Of a stretch of DNA of 64,000 nucleotides, positions 51,537 to 60,659 are shown piece by piece. The DNA is taken from the NCBI RefSeq assembly GCF_000472385.1, contig NZ_AWZU01000004.1, positions 124,222 through 188,221 of the forward strand, given 5' to 3'. The position numbers and the translations under genes were made by a program. This stretch comes from Bradyrhizobium sp. ARR65 (GTDB taxonomy: Bacteria; Pseudomonadota; Alphaproteobacteria; Rhizobiales; Xanthobacteraceae). Every line of letters begins with the position of its first letter. The stretch's first letter is position 1. The notes under the pieces were generated by a model, which was given only the letters and a program-made list of their open reading frames with translations, made no database searches and was not told the origin of the DNA.

Positions 51537-52814
51537 CTATTCCGCAGCCTGCTTGCGCGGCGGATCAAGGGCGCCGGAGTCATGGATCTCGGCGACCTGA
51601 TGATCGGAAAAGCCGAGCACCTGGCGCAAAATCTCGTCCGTATGCTCGCCGAGCAGAGGCGAGCGCTTGACCTCGCTCGGGCTGTCCGAAAGCTTGATCG
51701 GATTGCCGACCGACAGATACTTGCCACGGGTGGGATGATCGACCTCGACCACGGTGCCGGTGGCGCGCAGTGATTGATCCTCGGCGAGCTCCTTCATGGA
51801 CAGGATCGGTCCGCAGGGGATGTCGTATTTGTTCAGGATTTCCATGGCCTCGAACTTGGTCTTGCTCATGGTCCACTGCTCGATGCGGGCGAAGATCTGG
51901 TTCAGGCGCGGCAGCCGGGCCAGCGGCTTGGCGTAGTCCGGATGGGTCTTCCACCCCGGCTCGCCGATGACGTCGCAGATCTTCTCCCAGACCGGCGCCT
52001 GGGTGATGAAGTAGATGTAGGCGTTGGGATCGGTCTCCCAGCCCTTGCACTTCAGGATGCGGCCGGGCTGGCCACCGCCGGAATCGTTGCCGGCGCGTGG
52101 CACGGCGTCGCCGAACGGGATGCCTTCACCGTATTGGCTGTATTCTTTGAGGGGGCCATGGGCGAGGCGCTGCTGGTCGCGCAGCTTGACGCGGCAGAGG
52201 TTGAGCACACCATCCTGCATCGCCGCGGTGACGCGCTGGCCCTTGCCGGTGTGTGTACGCTGGTAGAGCGCGGTGACGATGCCGAGCGCGAGATGCAACC
52301 CGGTGCCGCTGTCGCCGATCTGCGCACCAGTGACGAGTGGGACGTCGTCGCGGAAGCCAGTGGTGGAGGCGGCACCGCCGGTACATTGCGCGACGTTCTC
52401 ATAGACCTTGCAATCTTCGTAAGGTCCGGGCCCGAAACCCTTGATCGAGGCCACGATCATCTTCGGGTTGATGCTCTGGATCTTCTCCCAGGAGAAGCCC
52501 ATGCGGTCGAGCACGCCGGGGCCGAAATTTTCCACCAGCACGTCGCATTTCTTGATCAACTCGGTGAGCACCTCCTTGCCCTTGGGGTTCTTGGTGTCGA
52601 GCGTGATCGAACGCTTGTTATGGTTGAGCATGGTGAAATACAGGCTGTCCACATTCGGGATGTCCTGCAATTGCCCGCGCGTGATGTCGCCGACGCCGGG
52701 ACGTTCAACCTTGATCACGTCGGCGCCGAACCAGGCGAGCAACTGTGTGCAGGTCGGTCCCGACTGGACGTGGGTGAAATCCAGAATACGAACGCCCGTC
52801 AGCGCCTTGGTCAT
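51537..52814 (-). CDS. frc: Formyl-CoA:oxalate CoA-transferase
   Basis: This 425-residue class III CoA-transferase moves CoA from formyl-CoA to oxalate, giving oxalyl-CoA and formate. Asp168 in [16 protein letters not shown] corresponds to the catalytic Asp169 of the Oxalobacter enzyme. A glycine loop ([11 protein letters not shown]) matches the active-site lid of Frc. The N-terminal part ([20 protein letters not shown]) is typical. The start ATG 52814 is where homology begins; six in-frame codons precede it. It lies 70 bases after oxc on the same strand and ends at a strong terminator. Length is normal (about 428 in relatives). Confidence 0.94.
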   Translation of the reverse strand: MTKALTGVRILDFTHVQSGPTCTQLLAWFGADVIKVERPGVGDITRGQLQDIPNVDSLYFTMLNHNKRSITLDTKNPKGKEVLTELIKKCDVLVENFGPGVLDRMGFSWEKIQSINPKMIVASIKGFGPGPYEDCKVYENVAQCTGGAASTTGFRDDVPLVTGAQIGDSGTGLHLALGIVTALYQRTHTGKGQRVTAAMQDGVLNLCRVKLRDQQRLAHGPLKEYSQYGEGIPFGDAVPRAGNDSGGGQPGRILKCKGWETDPNAYIYFITQAPVWEKICDVIGEPGWKTHPDYAKPLARLPRLNQIFARIEQWTMSKTKFEAMEILNKYDIPCGPILSMKELAEDQSLRATGTVVEVDHPTRGKYLSVGNPIKLSDSPSEVKRSPLLGEHTDEILRQVLGFSDHQVAEIHDSGALDPPRKQAAE

Positions 52815-52884
52815 GATGTCGTGTCTCCTCAAATAATTTCGTTTGCGTCCTTCCGCCTGTCGCGCGGAATGACGGGTTTGGGGT

Positions 52885-54615
52885 TCACTTCTTCTTCAGC
52901 ACGCTCTGCGGATTGAGGTTGCCGATACGGCCGCTCTCCGACCCGGCTGCTGGATCGATCACCGCGTTGATCAGCGTCGGCTTGCCGGAATCCATCGCCG
53001 CATTCACCGCGCGCTTCAATTCGTCAGGCGTCGTTGCATTGATGCCGACCCCGCCGAACGCCTCGATCATCTTGTCGTAGCGCGCACCCTTGACGAATAC
53101 GGTGGTGGCGGGATCGCGACCTGCCGAATTGACATCGGTACCGCGATAGATGCCGTCATTGTTGAAGATGACGACGCAGACGGGAAGGTTGTAGCGGCAG
53201 ATGGTTTCGATCTCCATGCCGGAGAAGCCGAAGGCGCTGTCGCCTTCCACCGCGAGCACCGGCTTGCCGGTCTCGACCGCGGCGGCAATCGCATAGCCCA
53301 TGCCGATGCCCATGACGCCCCAGGTGCCGACGTCGAGCCGCTTGCGCGGCTGGTACATGTCGATGACGCCGCGCGCGAGATCAAGCGTGTTGGCGCCTTC
53401 ATTGACCAGGAACGCGTCGGGACGTTCCTTGATGATGGTGCGCAGCGCACCGAGTGCGCCGTGATAGTCCATCGGCGACTTGTTGTTCATCAGCCGCGGC
53501 GCCATCTTGGCGACGTTCTCCTCGCGCTTGGTCTTCACCGCATTGACCCAATCGGCCGGTGCTGCCGGCCAGTTGCCGCCCATGGCCTCGACCAGCGCGG
53601 TGACGCAGGAGCCGACATCGCCGACCAGCGGCGCTGCGATTTCGACATTGGAGTCCATCTCCTTGGGCTCAATGTCGATCTGGATGAATTTCTTCGGCGC
53701 TTCGCCCCAGGTTTTGCCCTTGCCGTGCGACAGCAGCCAGTTGAGGCGCGCGCCGATCAGCATCACGACGTCGGAATCCTTCAGCACGGTGGAGCGCGCG
53801 GCACCGGCGCATTGCGGATGGGTGTCAGGCAATAGGCCCTTGGCCATGCTCATCGGCAGGAAGGGAATGCCGCTCTTCTCAACGAGGGTGCGGATGGCGT
53901 CATCGGCTTGCGCGTAGGCCGCGCCCTTGCCGAGAATGATCAGCGGGCGCTTGGCGCTCTTGAGCACATCGAGCGCGCGCTTGACCGCGGGGGGGGCGGG
54001 GAGCTGCGCCGGGGCGGCATCGATCACCTTCACCAGCGATTTCGCGCCCGCATCCGCATCGATCACCTGCGCGAACAATTTTGCCGGCAGGTCGAGATAG
54101 ACGCCGCCCGGCCGGCCCGACACCGCGGCGCGGATCGCGCGGGCAAGACCAATGCCGATGTCTTGGGCATGCAGCACGCGATAGGCCGCCTTGCAGAGCG
54201 GCTTGGCGATCGCGAGCTGATCCATCTCTTCATAGTCGCCCTGCTGCAGGTCGACGATCTCGCGCTCGGAGGAGCCGGAGATCAGGATCATCGGGAAGCA
54301 GTTGGTGGTGGCATGCGCGAGGGCGGTGAGGCCATTGAGGAAGCCGGGCGCGGACACGGTCAGGCAAACGCCGGGCTTCTTGGTGAGGAAACCGGCGATC
54401 GATGCCGCATAACCGGCGTTCTGCTCGTGGCGAAAGGAGAGCACGCGAATCCCAGCGGCCTGTGCCATGCGGCCGAGATCGGTGATCGGAATGCCCGGCA
54501 CGCCGTAGATGGTGTCGATGCCGTTGAGCTTGAGCGCGTCGATGACGAGATGGAAACCATCCGTCAGCTCCTGCTCGGTGCCCGATGCCTCGGTTTTTTG
54601 TGCGGTGTTCAGCAT
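52885..54615 (-). CDS. oxc: Oxalyl-CoA decarboxylase
   Basis: This 576-residue thiamine diphosphate enzyme turns oxalyl-CoA into formyl-CoA and CO2. Glu64 in [15 protein letters not shown] is the cofactor-activating glutamate (Glu56 in Oxalobacter). The TPP/Mg site is [20 protein letters not shown] with [14 protein letters not shown]. The C-terminus closes with [10 protein letters not shown], a family mark near the CoA lid. Length and motifs are intact. It lies between the GntR regulator gene and frc, all on the minus strand with 70-base spacers, which suggests a gntR-oxc-frc operon. Confidence 0.95.
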   Translation of the reverse strand: MLNTAQKTEASGTEQELTDGFHLVIDALKLNGIDTIYGVPGIPITDLGRMAQAAGIRVLSFRHEQNAGYAASIAGFLTKKPGVCLTVSAPGFLNGLTALAHATTNCFPMILISGSSEREIVDLQQGDYEEMDQLAIAKPLCKAAYRVLHAQDIGIGLARAIRAAVSGRPGGVYLDLPAKLFAQVIDADAGAKSLVKVIDAAPAQLPAPPAVKRALDVLKSAKRPLIILGKGAAYAQADDAIRTLVEKSGIPFLPMSMAKGLLPDTHPQCAGAARSTVLKDSDVVMLIGARLNWLLSHGKGKTWGEAPKKFIQIDIEPKEMDSNVEIAAPLVGDVGSCVTALVEAMGGNWPAAPADWVNAVKTKREENVAKMAPRLMNNKSPMDYHGALGALRTIIKERPDAFLVNEGANTLDLARGVIDMYQPRKRLDVGTWGVMGIGMGYAIAAAVETGKPVLAVEGDSAFGFSGMEIETICRYNLPVCVVIFNNDGIYRGTDVNSAGRDPATTVFVKGARYDKMIEAFGGVGINATTPDELKRAVNAAMDSGKPTLINAVIDPAAGSESGRIGNLNPQSVLKKK

Positions 54616-54685
54616 GGGCTCGTCTCCCTGTTGGTCGTGCCTGGACGATCTGTTGATCGTCTTCTGGTTGAAGATTCAGTGGTGG

Positions 54686-55414
54686 TTAGGGCAATTCCTG
54701 GCCATGCTCTTCGACGAAGGATGCAAGGCTCAGCGTGTGGTCGCGCGCGCGCTTTTCCGCGAGCTCGGTGTCGCGTGCTTCCAGCGCCTCGATGATCGCG
54801 AGATGCTCCGGCAGCGAGGCAGCGATGCGTTCGGTCCGGCCGATGGTGAGTTGGCGGTAGCCGCGCACGTGCAGCAGGATGTCGTTGGTCATGTCGACCA
54901 GCACCGGCGATTCCGACAGCGAGATCAGCGCCTGGTGGAAGGCGATGTTCGCCCTGGAATATTCCTCGATGTGATCCTGCGGCAGCCGATCCTTGCCGAA
55001 ATCCCTGAAGAAGTCGCGCAGCGCCGAAATGTCCTTTTTGCTGGCGGTGGTCGTGATCAGCCGCGCGGCCATGCTCTCCAGCGCCGCCCAGGCGCGGATC
55101 ATGTCGACGATTTCGCTCTTGGTCCGGCGCACCACCATGATTCCGCGGCGCGGCACCGTTTTCACGAAGCCGTCCTGCTCGAGCATCGCGATCGCCTCGC
55201 GAATCGGTGTCCGGCTGACGCCCAGCCGCTCCGATAGCGCACGCTCGTCCAGCATCACGGGGTCGGGCGTCGCATAGATGTCCATCTTGAGGATCGCCTC
55301 CTTCAGCGCCTCATAGGCCTTGTTCTTGAAGCTGGTCTCCGGAGCAATCCTGACGATTGCGATGTCTGCTTCGGCCATGGTCAGCGCCACCTTGGTTTGT
55401 TTCCTGATGGACAC
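54686..55414 (-). CDS. GntR-family (FCD-domain) transcriptional regulator
   Basis: This 242-residue regulator has a GntR winged helix (about 22-85, ERALSERLGVSRTPIREAIA and LEQDGFVKTVPRRGIMVV). An all-helical FCD ligand domain covers about 95-225, with IEEYSRANIAFHQALISLSE holding probable metal/effector ligands and HLAIIEALEARDTELAEKRA. FCD regulators answer carboxylate effectors. It is first in the oxc-frc gene set and divergent from an acyl-CoA synthetase gene. Two perfect TGGCAT-N5-ATGCCA palindromes lie in the shared promoter region, so it probably binds them. GTG 55414 has GGGAGAAG and lies 52 bases from palindrome F; ATG 55378 is the alternative start. Confidence 0.85.
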   Translation of the reverse strand: MSIRKQTKVALTMAEADIAIVRIAPETSFKNKAYEALKEAILKMDIYATPDPVMLDERALSERLGVSRTPIREAIAMLEQDGFVKTVPRRGIMVVRRTKSEIVDMIRAWAALESMAARLITTTASKKDISALRDFFRDFGKDRLPQDHIEEYSRANIAFHQALISLSESPVLVDMTNDILLHVRGYRQLTIGRTERIAASLPEHLAIIEALEARDTELAEKRARDHTLSLASFVEEHGQELP

Positions 55415-55466
55415 GACAAATCTTCTCCCGGGGGAGATGTCTATAGTGATATAACGATAATGGTTT

Positions 55467-55483
55467 TGGCATGCCAGATGCCA
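55467..55483. promoter_or_regulatory. Operator-like palindrome F (upstream of gntR)
   Basis: TGGCAT-GCCAG-ATGCCA: perfect 6-base arms around 5 bases, 52 bases before GTG 55414 of the GntR gene and 107 before the synthetase start. It is the best candidate for autoregulation. Confidence 0.7.
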
Positions 55484-55548
55484 GAATGTCAAGTTGTCAG
55501 CTTTTTCGGCGTTTTCGTCCAGCGCCTTGTCTTGACAAATCCGCAGGC

Positions 55549-55565
55549 TGGCATACCAAATGCCA
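55549..55565. promoter_or_regulatory. Operator-like palindrome G (upstream of acyl-CoA synthetase)
   Basis: TGGCAT-ACCAA-ATGCCA: perfect arms, 25 bases before ATG 55591. At that position it would overlap the transcript start or leader, consistent with repression. Confidence 0.7.
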
Positions 55566-55590
55566 TGAAACAAGTCGCAGGAGGAAGCGA

Positions 55591-57720
55591 ATGTCCAGTG
55601 CCAAAGAAGCCGTCCGTAAAATTCTCGACCAGGTCAAATCGGACAAGCGCACCAGCCTGACCGCCCCCGAGGGCAAAGTGGTGTGCGATGCCTATGGCAT
55701 CCCTGTTCCGAAGGAGGGCGTGGCCAAATCCGCGGGAGAGGCGGCGAAGATCGCGAGCGGCATGGGCTTCCCAGTGGTGATGAAAATCGTCTCGCCGGAC
55801 ATCCTGCACAAGACCGAGGCCGGCGGTGTCGTGGTCGGCGTGAAGAGCGCCGCCGAGGCCGAAAAGGCCTACGACACCATTCTCGGCAACGCCAAGAAAT
55901 ACAAGGCCGACGCGAAGATCGAGGGCATCCAGGTCCAGCAGATGCTCGCCGGCGGTACCGAGGTTATCATCGGCTCCATCACGGACGGTTCGTTCGGCAA
56001 GCTGGTTGCCTTCGGCCTTGGCGGCGTCCTGGTCGAAGTCCTCAAGGACATCACCTTCCGCCTGGCGCCGGCAACCAAGGAAGACGCGCTGTCGATGCTC
56101 GACGGCATCCAGGCGCATGAAATGCTAAAGGGCGTGCGCGGCGGTGATCCGGTCAATCGCGAGGCGCTCGCCGACGTCATCGTCAAGGTCTCCCAGCTCG
56201 TCAGCGACTTCCCCGAGATCGTCGAGCTCGACCTCAATCCCGTCTTCGCCACCAAGAAGGACGCCATCGCCGCCGACGTTCGCATCGTCGTCGATTTCGA
56301 CTACAAGCCGCGCCCGGCGCCGCGCTCGAACGACGAAATCGTGGCGGCCATGGACCGCATCATGCAGCCGAAGGCGGTGGCCGTGATCGGCGCCTCCGCC
56401 GAGGACGGCAAGATCGGCAACTCCGTGATGAAGAACCTGATCAATGGCGGCTACAAGGGCGAGATCTATCCGATCCACCCGAAGTCGCCCGAGATCCTCG
56501 GCTACAAGGCTTATAAGAGCGTCAAGGACGTGCCCGGCGTCATCGACGTCGCGGTGTTCGCGATCCCCGCGAAATTCGTCGCCGCGGCGCTCGCCGAATG
56601 CGGTGAGAAGAAGATCCCCGGCGCGGTTCTGATTCCTTCCGGCTTTGCCGAAGCAGGTCATCCCGAATTGCAGGCGGAAATCGTCGAAGTCGGCAAGAAA
56701 TACAATGTTCGCCTGATGGGCCCGAACATCTATGGCTTCTACTACACGCCGGCCAATCTCTGCGCCACGTTCTGCACGGCTTACGACGTGAAGGGCCACG
56801 CGGCGCTGTCGTCGCAGTCCGGCGGCATCGGCATGGCGATCATCGGCTTCTCGCGCTCAGCCAAGATGGGCGTTTCGGCGATCGTCGGTCTCGGCAACAA
56901 GGCCGATATCGACGAGGACGATCTGCTCGCCTTCTTCGAGCAGGATCCGAACACCAACCTCATCGCGCAGCACTGCGAAGATCTGAAGGACGGTCGCGCC
57001 TTCGCCGAAGCCGCCAAGCGCGTTTCCAAGAAGAAGCCGGTGGTGGTCTTGAAGGCGGGGCGCACCTCTGCCGGCGCGAAGGCGGCGTCGTCACATACCG
57101 GCGCGCTCGCCGGTAACGACAAAATCTATGAAGACGTATTCAAGCAGTCCGGCGTGATCCGCGCCCGCTCGCTGCGGCAACTTCTGGAATTCGCGCGCGG
57201 CGTGCCGGTTTTGCCGACGCCGAAGGGCGAGAACGTGCTGATCATCACCGGCGCGGGCGGTTCGGGCGTGCTGCTGTCGGATGCCGTGGTCGACAACGGG
57301 CTCTCGCTGATGACGATGCCGCCGGATCTGGATGCTGCGTTCCGAAAGTTCATTCCGCCGTTCGGCGCCGCCGGCAACCCTGTCGACATCACCGGCGGCG
57401 AGCCGCCGATCACCTATGTCAACACGGTCAAGCTCGGCCTCTCCGATGATCGCATCCATGCGCTGATCCTCGGCTATTGGCACACGATCGTGACGCCGCC
57501 GATGGTGTTCGCCCGCAATATGGTCGAGGTGAAGAAGGAGATGGAGTCCAAGGGCTTCGTCAAGCCGATTGTTGCCTCGCTCGCCGGCGACGTCGAGGTC
57601 GAGGAAGCCGCCGAATATCTCTACGAGAACGGCATCCCGGCCTATGCCTATTCAACCGAATTGCCGGTCGAGGTGCTCGGCGCCAAGTACAAATGGGCGC
57701 GCGGCGCAGGCCTGCTCTAA
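55591..57720 (+). CDS. ADP-forming acyl-CoA synthetase (acetate-CoA ligase family)
   Basis: This 709-residue NDP-forming acid-CoA ligase has its domains in circularly permuted order. An ATP-grasp domain (about 15-235, GFPVVMKIVSPDILHKTEAG) comes first. A CoA-binding Rossmann domain (about 250-350, PKAVAVIGASAEDGKIGNSV) and ligase-CoA domains follow, with the phosphorylated His in AASSHTGALAGND. It makes an acyl-CoA from acid, CoA and ATP, or runs in reverse. The ATG follows GGAGG, and palindrome G is 25 bases upstream. Beside oxc/frc it may supply the first CoA thioester needed to start the formyl-CoA cycle, or recover ATP; both are inference. Confidence 0.87.
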   Translation: MSSAKEAVRKILDQVKSDKRTSLTAPEGKVVCDAYGIPVPKEGVAKSAGEAAKIASGMGFPVVMKIVSPDILHKTEAGGVVVGVKSAAEAEKAYDTILGNAKKYKADAKIEGIQVQQMLAGGTEVIIGSITDGSFGKLVAFGLGGVLVEVLKDITFRLAPATKEDALSMLDGIQAHEMLKGVRGGDPVNREALADVIVKVSQLVSDFPEIVELDLNPVFATKKDAIAADVRIVVDFDYKPRPAPRSNDEIVAAMDRIMQPKAVAVIGASAEDGKIGNSVMKNLINGGYKGEIYPIHPKSPEILGYKAYKSVKDVPGVIDVAVFAIPAKFVAAALAECGEKKIPGAVLIPSGFAEAGHPELQAEIVEVGKKYNVRLMGPNIYGFYYTPANLCATFCTAYDVKGHAALSSQSGGIGMAIIGFSRSAKMGVSAIVGLGNKADIDEDDLLAFFEQDPNTNLIAQHCEDLKDGRAFAEAAKRVSKKKPVVVLKAGRTSAGAKAASSHTGALAGNDKIYEDVFKQSGVIRARSLRQLLEFARGVPVLPTPKGENVLIITGAGGSGVLLSDAVVDNGLSLMTMPPDLDAAFRKFIPPFGAAGNPVDITGGEPPITYVNTVKLGLSDDRIHALILGYWHTIVTPPMVFARNMVEVKKEMESKGFVKPIVASLAGDVEVEEAAEYLYENGIPAYAYSTELPVEVLGAKYKWARGAGLL

Positions 57721-57745
57721 AGCGCAAACAAACTGATCGCGCAGT

Positions 57746-57777
57746 ATGCCGCCCGGGATCCCCGGGCGGCATTTTTC
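57746..57777 (+). terminator. Terminator of the acyl-CoA synthetase gene
   Basis: A perfect 12-base stem ATGCCGCCCGGG-N3-CCCGGGCGGCAT is followed by TTTTTCT, about 25 bases after the stop. Confidence 0.92.
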
Positions 57778-57875
57778 TAGAGCGTGATCCGGAGACGCCT
57801 GCAGCGGTCTTCCGAAAAGATCATGATCAAACAAACGTTGGAGGAGATGACGATCTAACCTGATTTCATCGCGCT

Positions 57876-58226
57876 CTAGGATGCTTCCCGGCGCCGCTGC
57901 ATCGCCCAATCCAGCGCGGCGGCGAGTGCAAAACCCGCGATCGCGGCCAGCGCATCGACCGCAAAATCCTCCAACCGCGCATGCCGTCCCGGGACGACGA
58001 GCTGCAAGAGCTCGAGCACGCCGATCGCCGGCAACGAGATCATCGCCGCGAGCAGCCGCTGTTGCGGATAGGCGAAGGCGAAAGCAAGGCCCACCAGCAC
58101 GAAGGCGAGGGTATGCTCGCCATCCTGGCCAAGAGAGGAATGCGGGCGGTAGCTCGGCGGGCCGAGGGTTGCGAAAGTTACGGCAGCCGCGAGCAGCCAA
58201 GCGAACAGGCGGAGGAAAATGGTCAT
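57876..58226 (-). CDS. VanZ-like small membrane protein
   Basis: This 116-residue protein has four likely membrane segments: LRLFAWLLAAAVTFATLG, HTLAFVLVGLAFAFAYP, LLAAMISLPAIGVLELLQLV and AVDALAAIAGFALAAAL. The spacing and the conserved ELLQLVVPGRHARLEDFAVD are typical of VanZ-like proteins, which lie in envelope or unknown contexts and usually have no resistance role. The start at ATG 58226 (TIFLRLF) is preferred over the upstream frame. It is a single gene. Confidence 0.75.
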   Translation of the reverse strand: MTIFLRLFAWLLAAAVTFATLGPPSYRPHSSLGQDGEHTLAFVLVGLAFAFAYPQQRLLAAMISLPAIGVLELLQLVVPGRHARLEDFAVDALAAIAGFALAAALDWAMQRRREAS

Positions 58227-58308
58227 CACTCCCGCATAGCACAAATCAAAGCCTCTGGGGCTTCGTCGGCGCTCCAATAACTTGGGTAGTTAATGTGAAA
58301 ATCGGCGG

Positions 58309-58923
58309 CTAGAGCGGCTCCCGCACGCCGAGCCCGAGCATGAAGCGCTCGCGGATCTGCACGGGATCTCGCCGTGTCGTGCCGACCCCGGGCTTATCGT
58401 CGATGCGCACGCCGATCAGCGTAGGCCCGGTCGCCGACAGCGCCTCCTCGACCAGCCGCTCGAAATCCTCTTCGTCGTGAGCCCATGCGCTGTTGGGAAG
58501 GCCGCTGGCGGCGGCAATCGCCACGATGTCGCCCACCTCGGCCGCCGGCGTTGGCTGTGCGCCGGTAATCTGGTAGATGCCGTTGTCCATCACGACCATG
58601 GTGAGGTTTGCCGGCGCGAGTGTTGCGATGGTCGTGAGCGAGCCCAGTTGCATCAGCAGTGAACCATCGCCCTCGAGCGCGAAGACGCGCCGCTCCGGCT
58701 GCGCCAGCGCCACCCCCAGCGCGATCGGGAAGGCGAGCCCCATGCTGCCCAGCATATAAAAATTCTGCGGGCGATGGCCGGCGGCCCACAGGTCGAAATT
58801 GGTGTTGCCGATGCCGCCGATCACGGCCTCCTCGTTCTGCAGTTTCGCGAGAAGGCGCGAGGTGAGATCAAAGCGGTTCATCACCTTGGTGTTGCGCATT
58901 GCGGTATCCATTCGATCGCTCAC
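58309..58923 (-). CDS. Split TPP-dependent decarboxylase, C-terminal (beta) subunit
   Basis: This 204-residue subunit holds the TPP/Mg-binding half of a thiamine diphosphate enzyme, with ALEGDGSLLMQLGSLTTIAT and VMDNGIYQITGAQ as the GDG...N motif. It resembles the beta subunit of sulfopyruvate or phosphonopyruvate decarboxylase (ComE-like). The GTG start overlaps the stop of the alpha gene by 4 bases, so the two are translationally coupled. The substrate is likely a 3-substituted pyruvate or another 2-oxoacid. The neighbours (TctC-type binding protein, amidohydrolase, hydroxyacid dehydrogenase) suggest a carboxylate catabolic pathway. Confidence 0.8.
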   Translation of the reverse strand: MSDRMDTAMRNTKVMNRFDLTSRLLAKLQNEEAVIGGIGNTNFDLWAAGHRPQNFYMLGSMGLAFPIALGVALAQPERRVFALEGDGSLLMQLGSLTTIATLAPANLTMVVMDNGIYQITGAQPTPAAEVGDIVAIAAASGLPNSAWAHDEEDFERLVEEALSATGPTLIGVRIDDKPGVGTTRRDPVQIRERFMLGLGVREPL

Positions 58924-59492
58924 TTGTCGAACACTTTGCCGCCGGTGAGCAGCGGCGAGAGGATCAGCGCCACCGGCGCCTGCGTAGTGACGGCCTGCTT
59001 GATCGAACGATCGACGATGAACTCCAATTCATCAAGCCGGGTGATGGTGTGATGCTCCATGGCGAGCGAATCCAGCACCGGGCGCATGGTGCGACACACC
59101 AGCGACTGCCCATAATTGAACTCTCCGAGCGTGCCGCGCTCGGAGACGAACATGATCAGCGGGATCTGATAGGGGATCGCAAGCGAAGCCAGCACATTGG
59201 CGAGTGTCGCAAAGCCCGAGGTCTGCATCAGCACCGCGCCGCGCACCCCACCCATCCAGGCGCCAGAAACGATGCCCACCGCTTCTTCCTCGCGGGCGGT
59301 GGGAAAGGTGGTGAAAAAGGGATCGGCGTGCAGGCCCTTGATCAGACCCGTCAGCACGCGATCGGGAACGTAGGGAATGATTCTGACGTCGTTGCGCTTG
59401 AGCGTCTCCAGCACAATGCCGTGCCAGCTCCGTGGTTGCGCGGCGTGATTGGAAGATTGCGGCGCGGCGTTTCCCTCGGCGGCTGCCATCAT
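58920..59492 (-). CDS. Split TPP-dependent decarboxylase, N-terminal (alpha) subunit
   Basis: A 190-residue protein matching the pyrimidine-binding half of split decarboxylases (ComD-like). The active Glu lies in TAREEEAVGIVSGAWMGGVR, and GAVLMQTSGFATLANVLASL and YQIPLIMFVSERGTLGE are conserved. It needs the beta subunit encoded 4 bases into its stop. ATG 59492 follows GAGGAGAA. It is transcribed away from the TctC-type operon, with a 198-base spacer between. Confidence 0.8.
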   Translation of the reverse strand: MMAAAEGNAAPQSSNHAAQPRSWHGIVLETLKRNDVRIIPYVPDRVLTGLIKGLHADPFFTTFPTAREEEAVGIVSGAWMGGVRGAVLMQTSGFATLANVLASLAIPYQIPLIMFVSERGTLGEFNYGQSLVCRTMRPVLDSLAMEHHTITRLDELEFIVDRSIKQAVTTQAPVALILSPLLTGGKVFDK

Positions 59493-59690
59493 TTTCTCCT
59501 CGGCTCCCTGTTCGTGGCTCGCGGCAATTTTTTTCAGGCCGTCTTGTCAAGCCGTCTTGGGTCGAACTTGACGCGACCGGCGCGATTGTCAACATGCCGC
59601 AATCGCAACGCGACCTGCGCCGCGCGCCGATACAGCGGAGCCGTCCAGCGTGCCATAACAACGATAACGATAAGAGCGGGAGGAACAGCC
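59493..59690. promoter_or_regulatory. Divergent spacer, split decarboxylase/TctC operon
   Basis: Both operons must be transcribed from this 198-base spacer. GGGAGG lies before ATG 59691. No distinct palindrome and no copy of the TGGYAT-N5-ATRCCA motif were found. Confidence 0.4.
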
Positions 59691-60659
59691 ATGGGCAGGT
59701 GGTTTGGGGCGGTCGCGACCGCGCTCGCTCTGCTGGCGGCAAATGGCGTCGCAGCCGCGCAAACGGCTTTTCCGTCAAAACCGGTTCATATTTTTGTGCC
59801 CTATGCCGCGGGTGGCGCCGTCGACATACTCGCGCGCACGCTGGGCGATGTGGTGTCACGGCAATGGGGCCAGACCGTCGTGGTGGAGAACCGCCCCGGA
59901 GCCGGCGGCGTGGTGGCGTCGCAAGCGCTCATTGCCTCGCCGCCTGATGGTTACACCCTGATCGTGGTCGCGAGCGGCCACGCCACCAATCCGTTCCTTT
60001 ATCCAAAACTGCCTTATGACACATTCAAGGACTTCACGCCGATCTCGCTGCTCGCCTCGTCGCCCAATTTTCTGCTGGTACGGGCCGATTCCCCGTTCAA
60101 GACGCTTGGCGATGTGATCGCCCAGGCCAAGGCCAAGCCCGGGAGCCTGTCGTTTGCGCATGCGGGGCTTGGAACCTCCACTCATCTTGCCGGCGAGCTC
60201 CTGAAGAATCTTGCCCAGATCGATCTCGAGGCCATTCCGTACAAAGGCGGCGCGCCCGCGATCAACGATCTGCTCGGTGGGCAAATCCCGCTGTCCTTTA
60301 ACAACGGGCCGGAGTCGGTCGGCCAGATCCAGGCCGGGACGGTGAGGGCGCTTGCGGCGACCACCGCGAACCGCGCGCCTTTCCTGCCTGATGTGCCCAG
60401 CATCGGCGAAACCGTGCCCGGCTACGACACCGAGGTGTGGTGGGGATTGCTCGGACGCGGTGGCATGCCGCGCGATCTCGTCGAGAAACTCAATAAGGAT
60501 TTTGTGGCCGCCCTGAACACCGAGGCCGTGAAGGAGCGCCTGAACAAGCTCGGAGCTTATGCCATCGGCAGCTCGCCAAAAGCTTTCGATACCAAGATCC
60601 GTGCGGATTACGAGAAATGGGGGCCGATCATTCGGGCCGCCGGTATCAGGGCTGAATGA
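59691..60659 (+). CDS. TctC/Bug-family periplasmic solute-binding protein
   Basis: A 322-residue binding protein of the tripartite tricarboxylate transporter type. The signal peptide (about 1-23, AVATALALLAANGVAAAQ) precedes PSKPVHIFVPYAAGGAVDIL, a Bug signature. PGAGGVVASQALIASPPDGY and GLGTSTHLAGELLKNLAQID form the ligand cleft. It captures a carboxylate in the periplasm. No TctA/TctB genes adjoin it, which is common for Bug proteins. It heads an operon with an amidohydrolase (ATGA overlap), so its ligand is probably that enzyme's substrate or precursor. Confidence 0.88.
   Translation: MGRWFGAVATALALLAANGVAAAQTAFPSKPVHIFVPYAAGGAVDILARTLGDVVSRQWGQTVVVENRPGAGGVVASQALIASPPDGYTLIVVASGHATNPFLYPKLPYDTFKDFTPISLLASSPNFLLVRADSPFKTLGDVIAQAKAKPGSLSFAHAGLGTSTHLAGELLKNLAQIDLEAIPYKGGAPAINDLLGGQIPLSFNNGPESVGQIQAGTVRALAATTANRAPFLPDVPSIGETVPGYDTEVWWGLLGRGGMPRDLVEKLNKDFVAALNTEAVKERLNKLGAYAIGSSPKAFDTKIRADYEKWGPIIRAAGIRAE

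Noticed and set aside
57876..58226. VanZ-like gene as a glycopeptide resistance determinant
   Set aside because: VanZ-like membrane proteins are widespread in Gram-negative genomes with no resistance role, and no other van genes are present.
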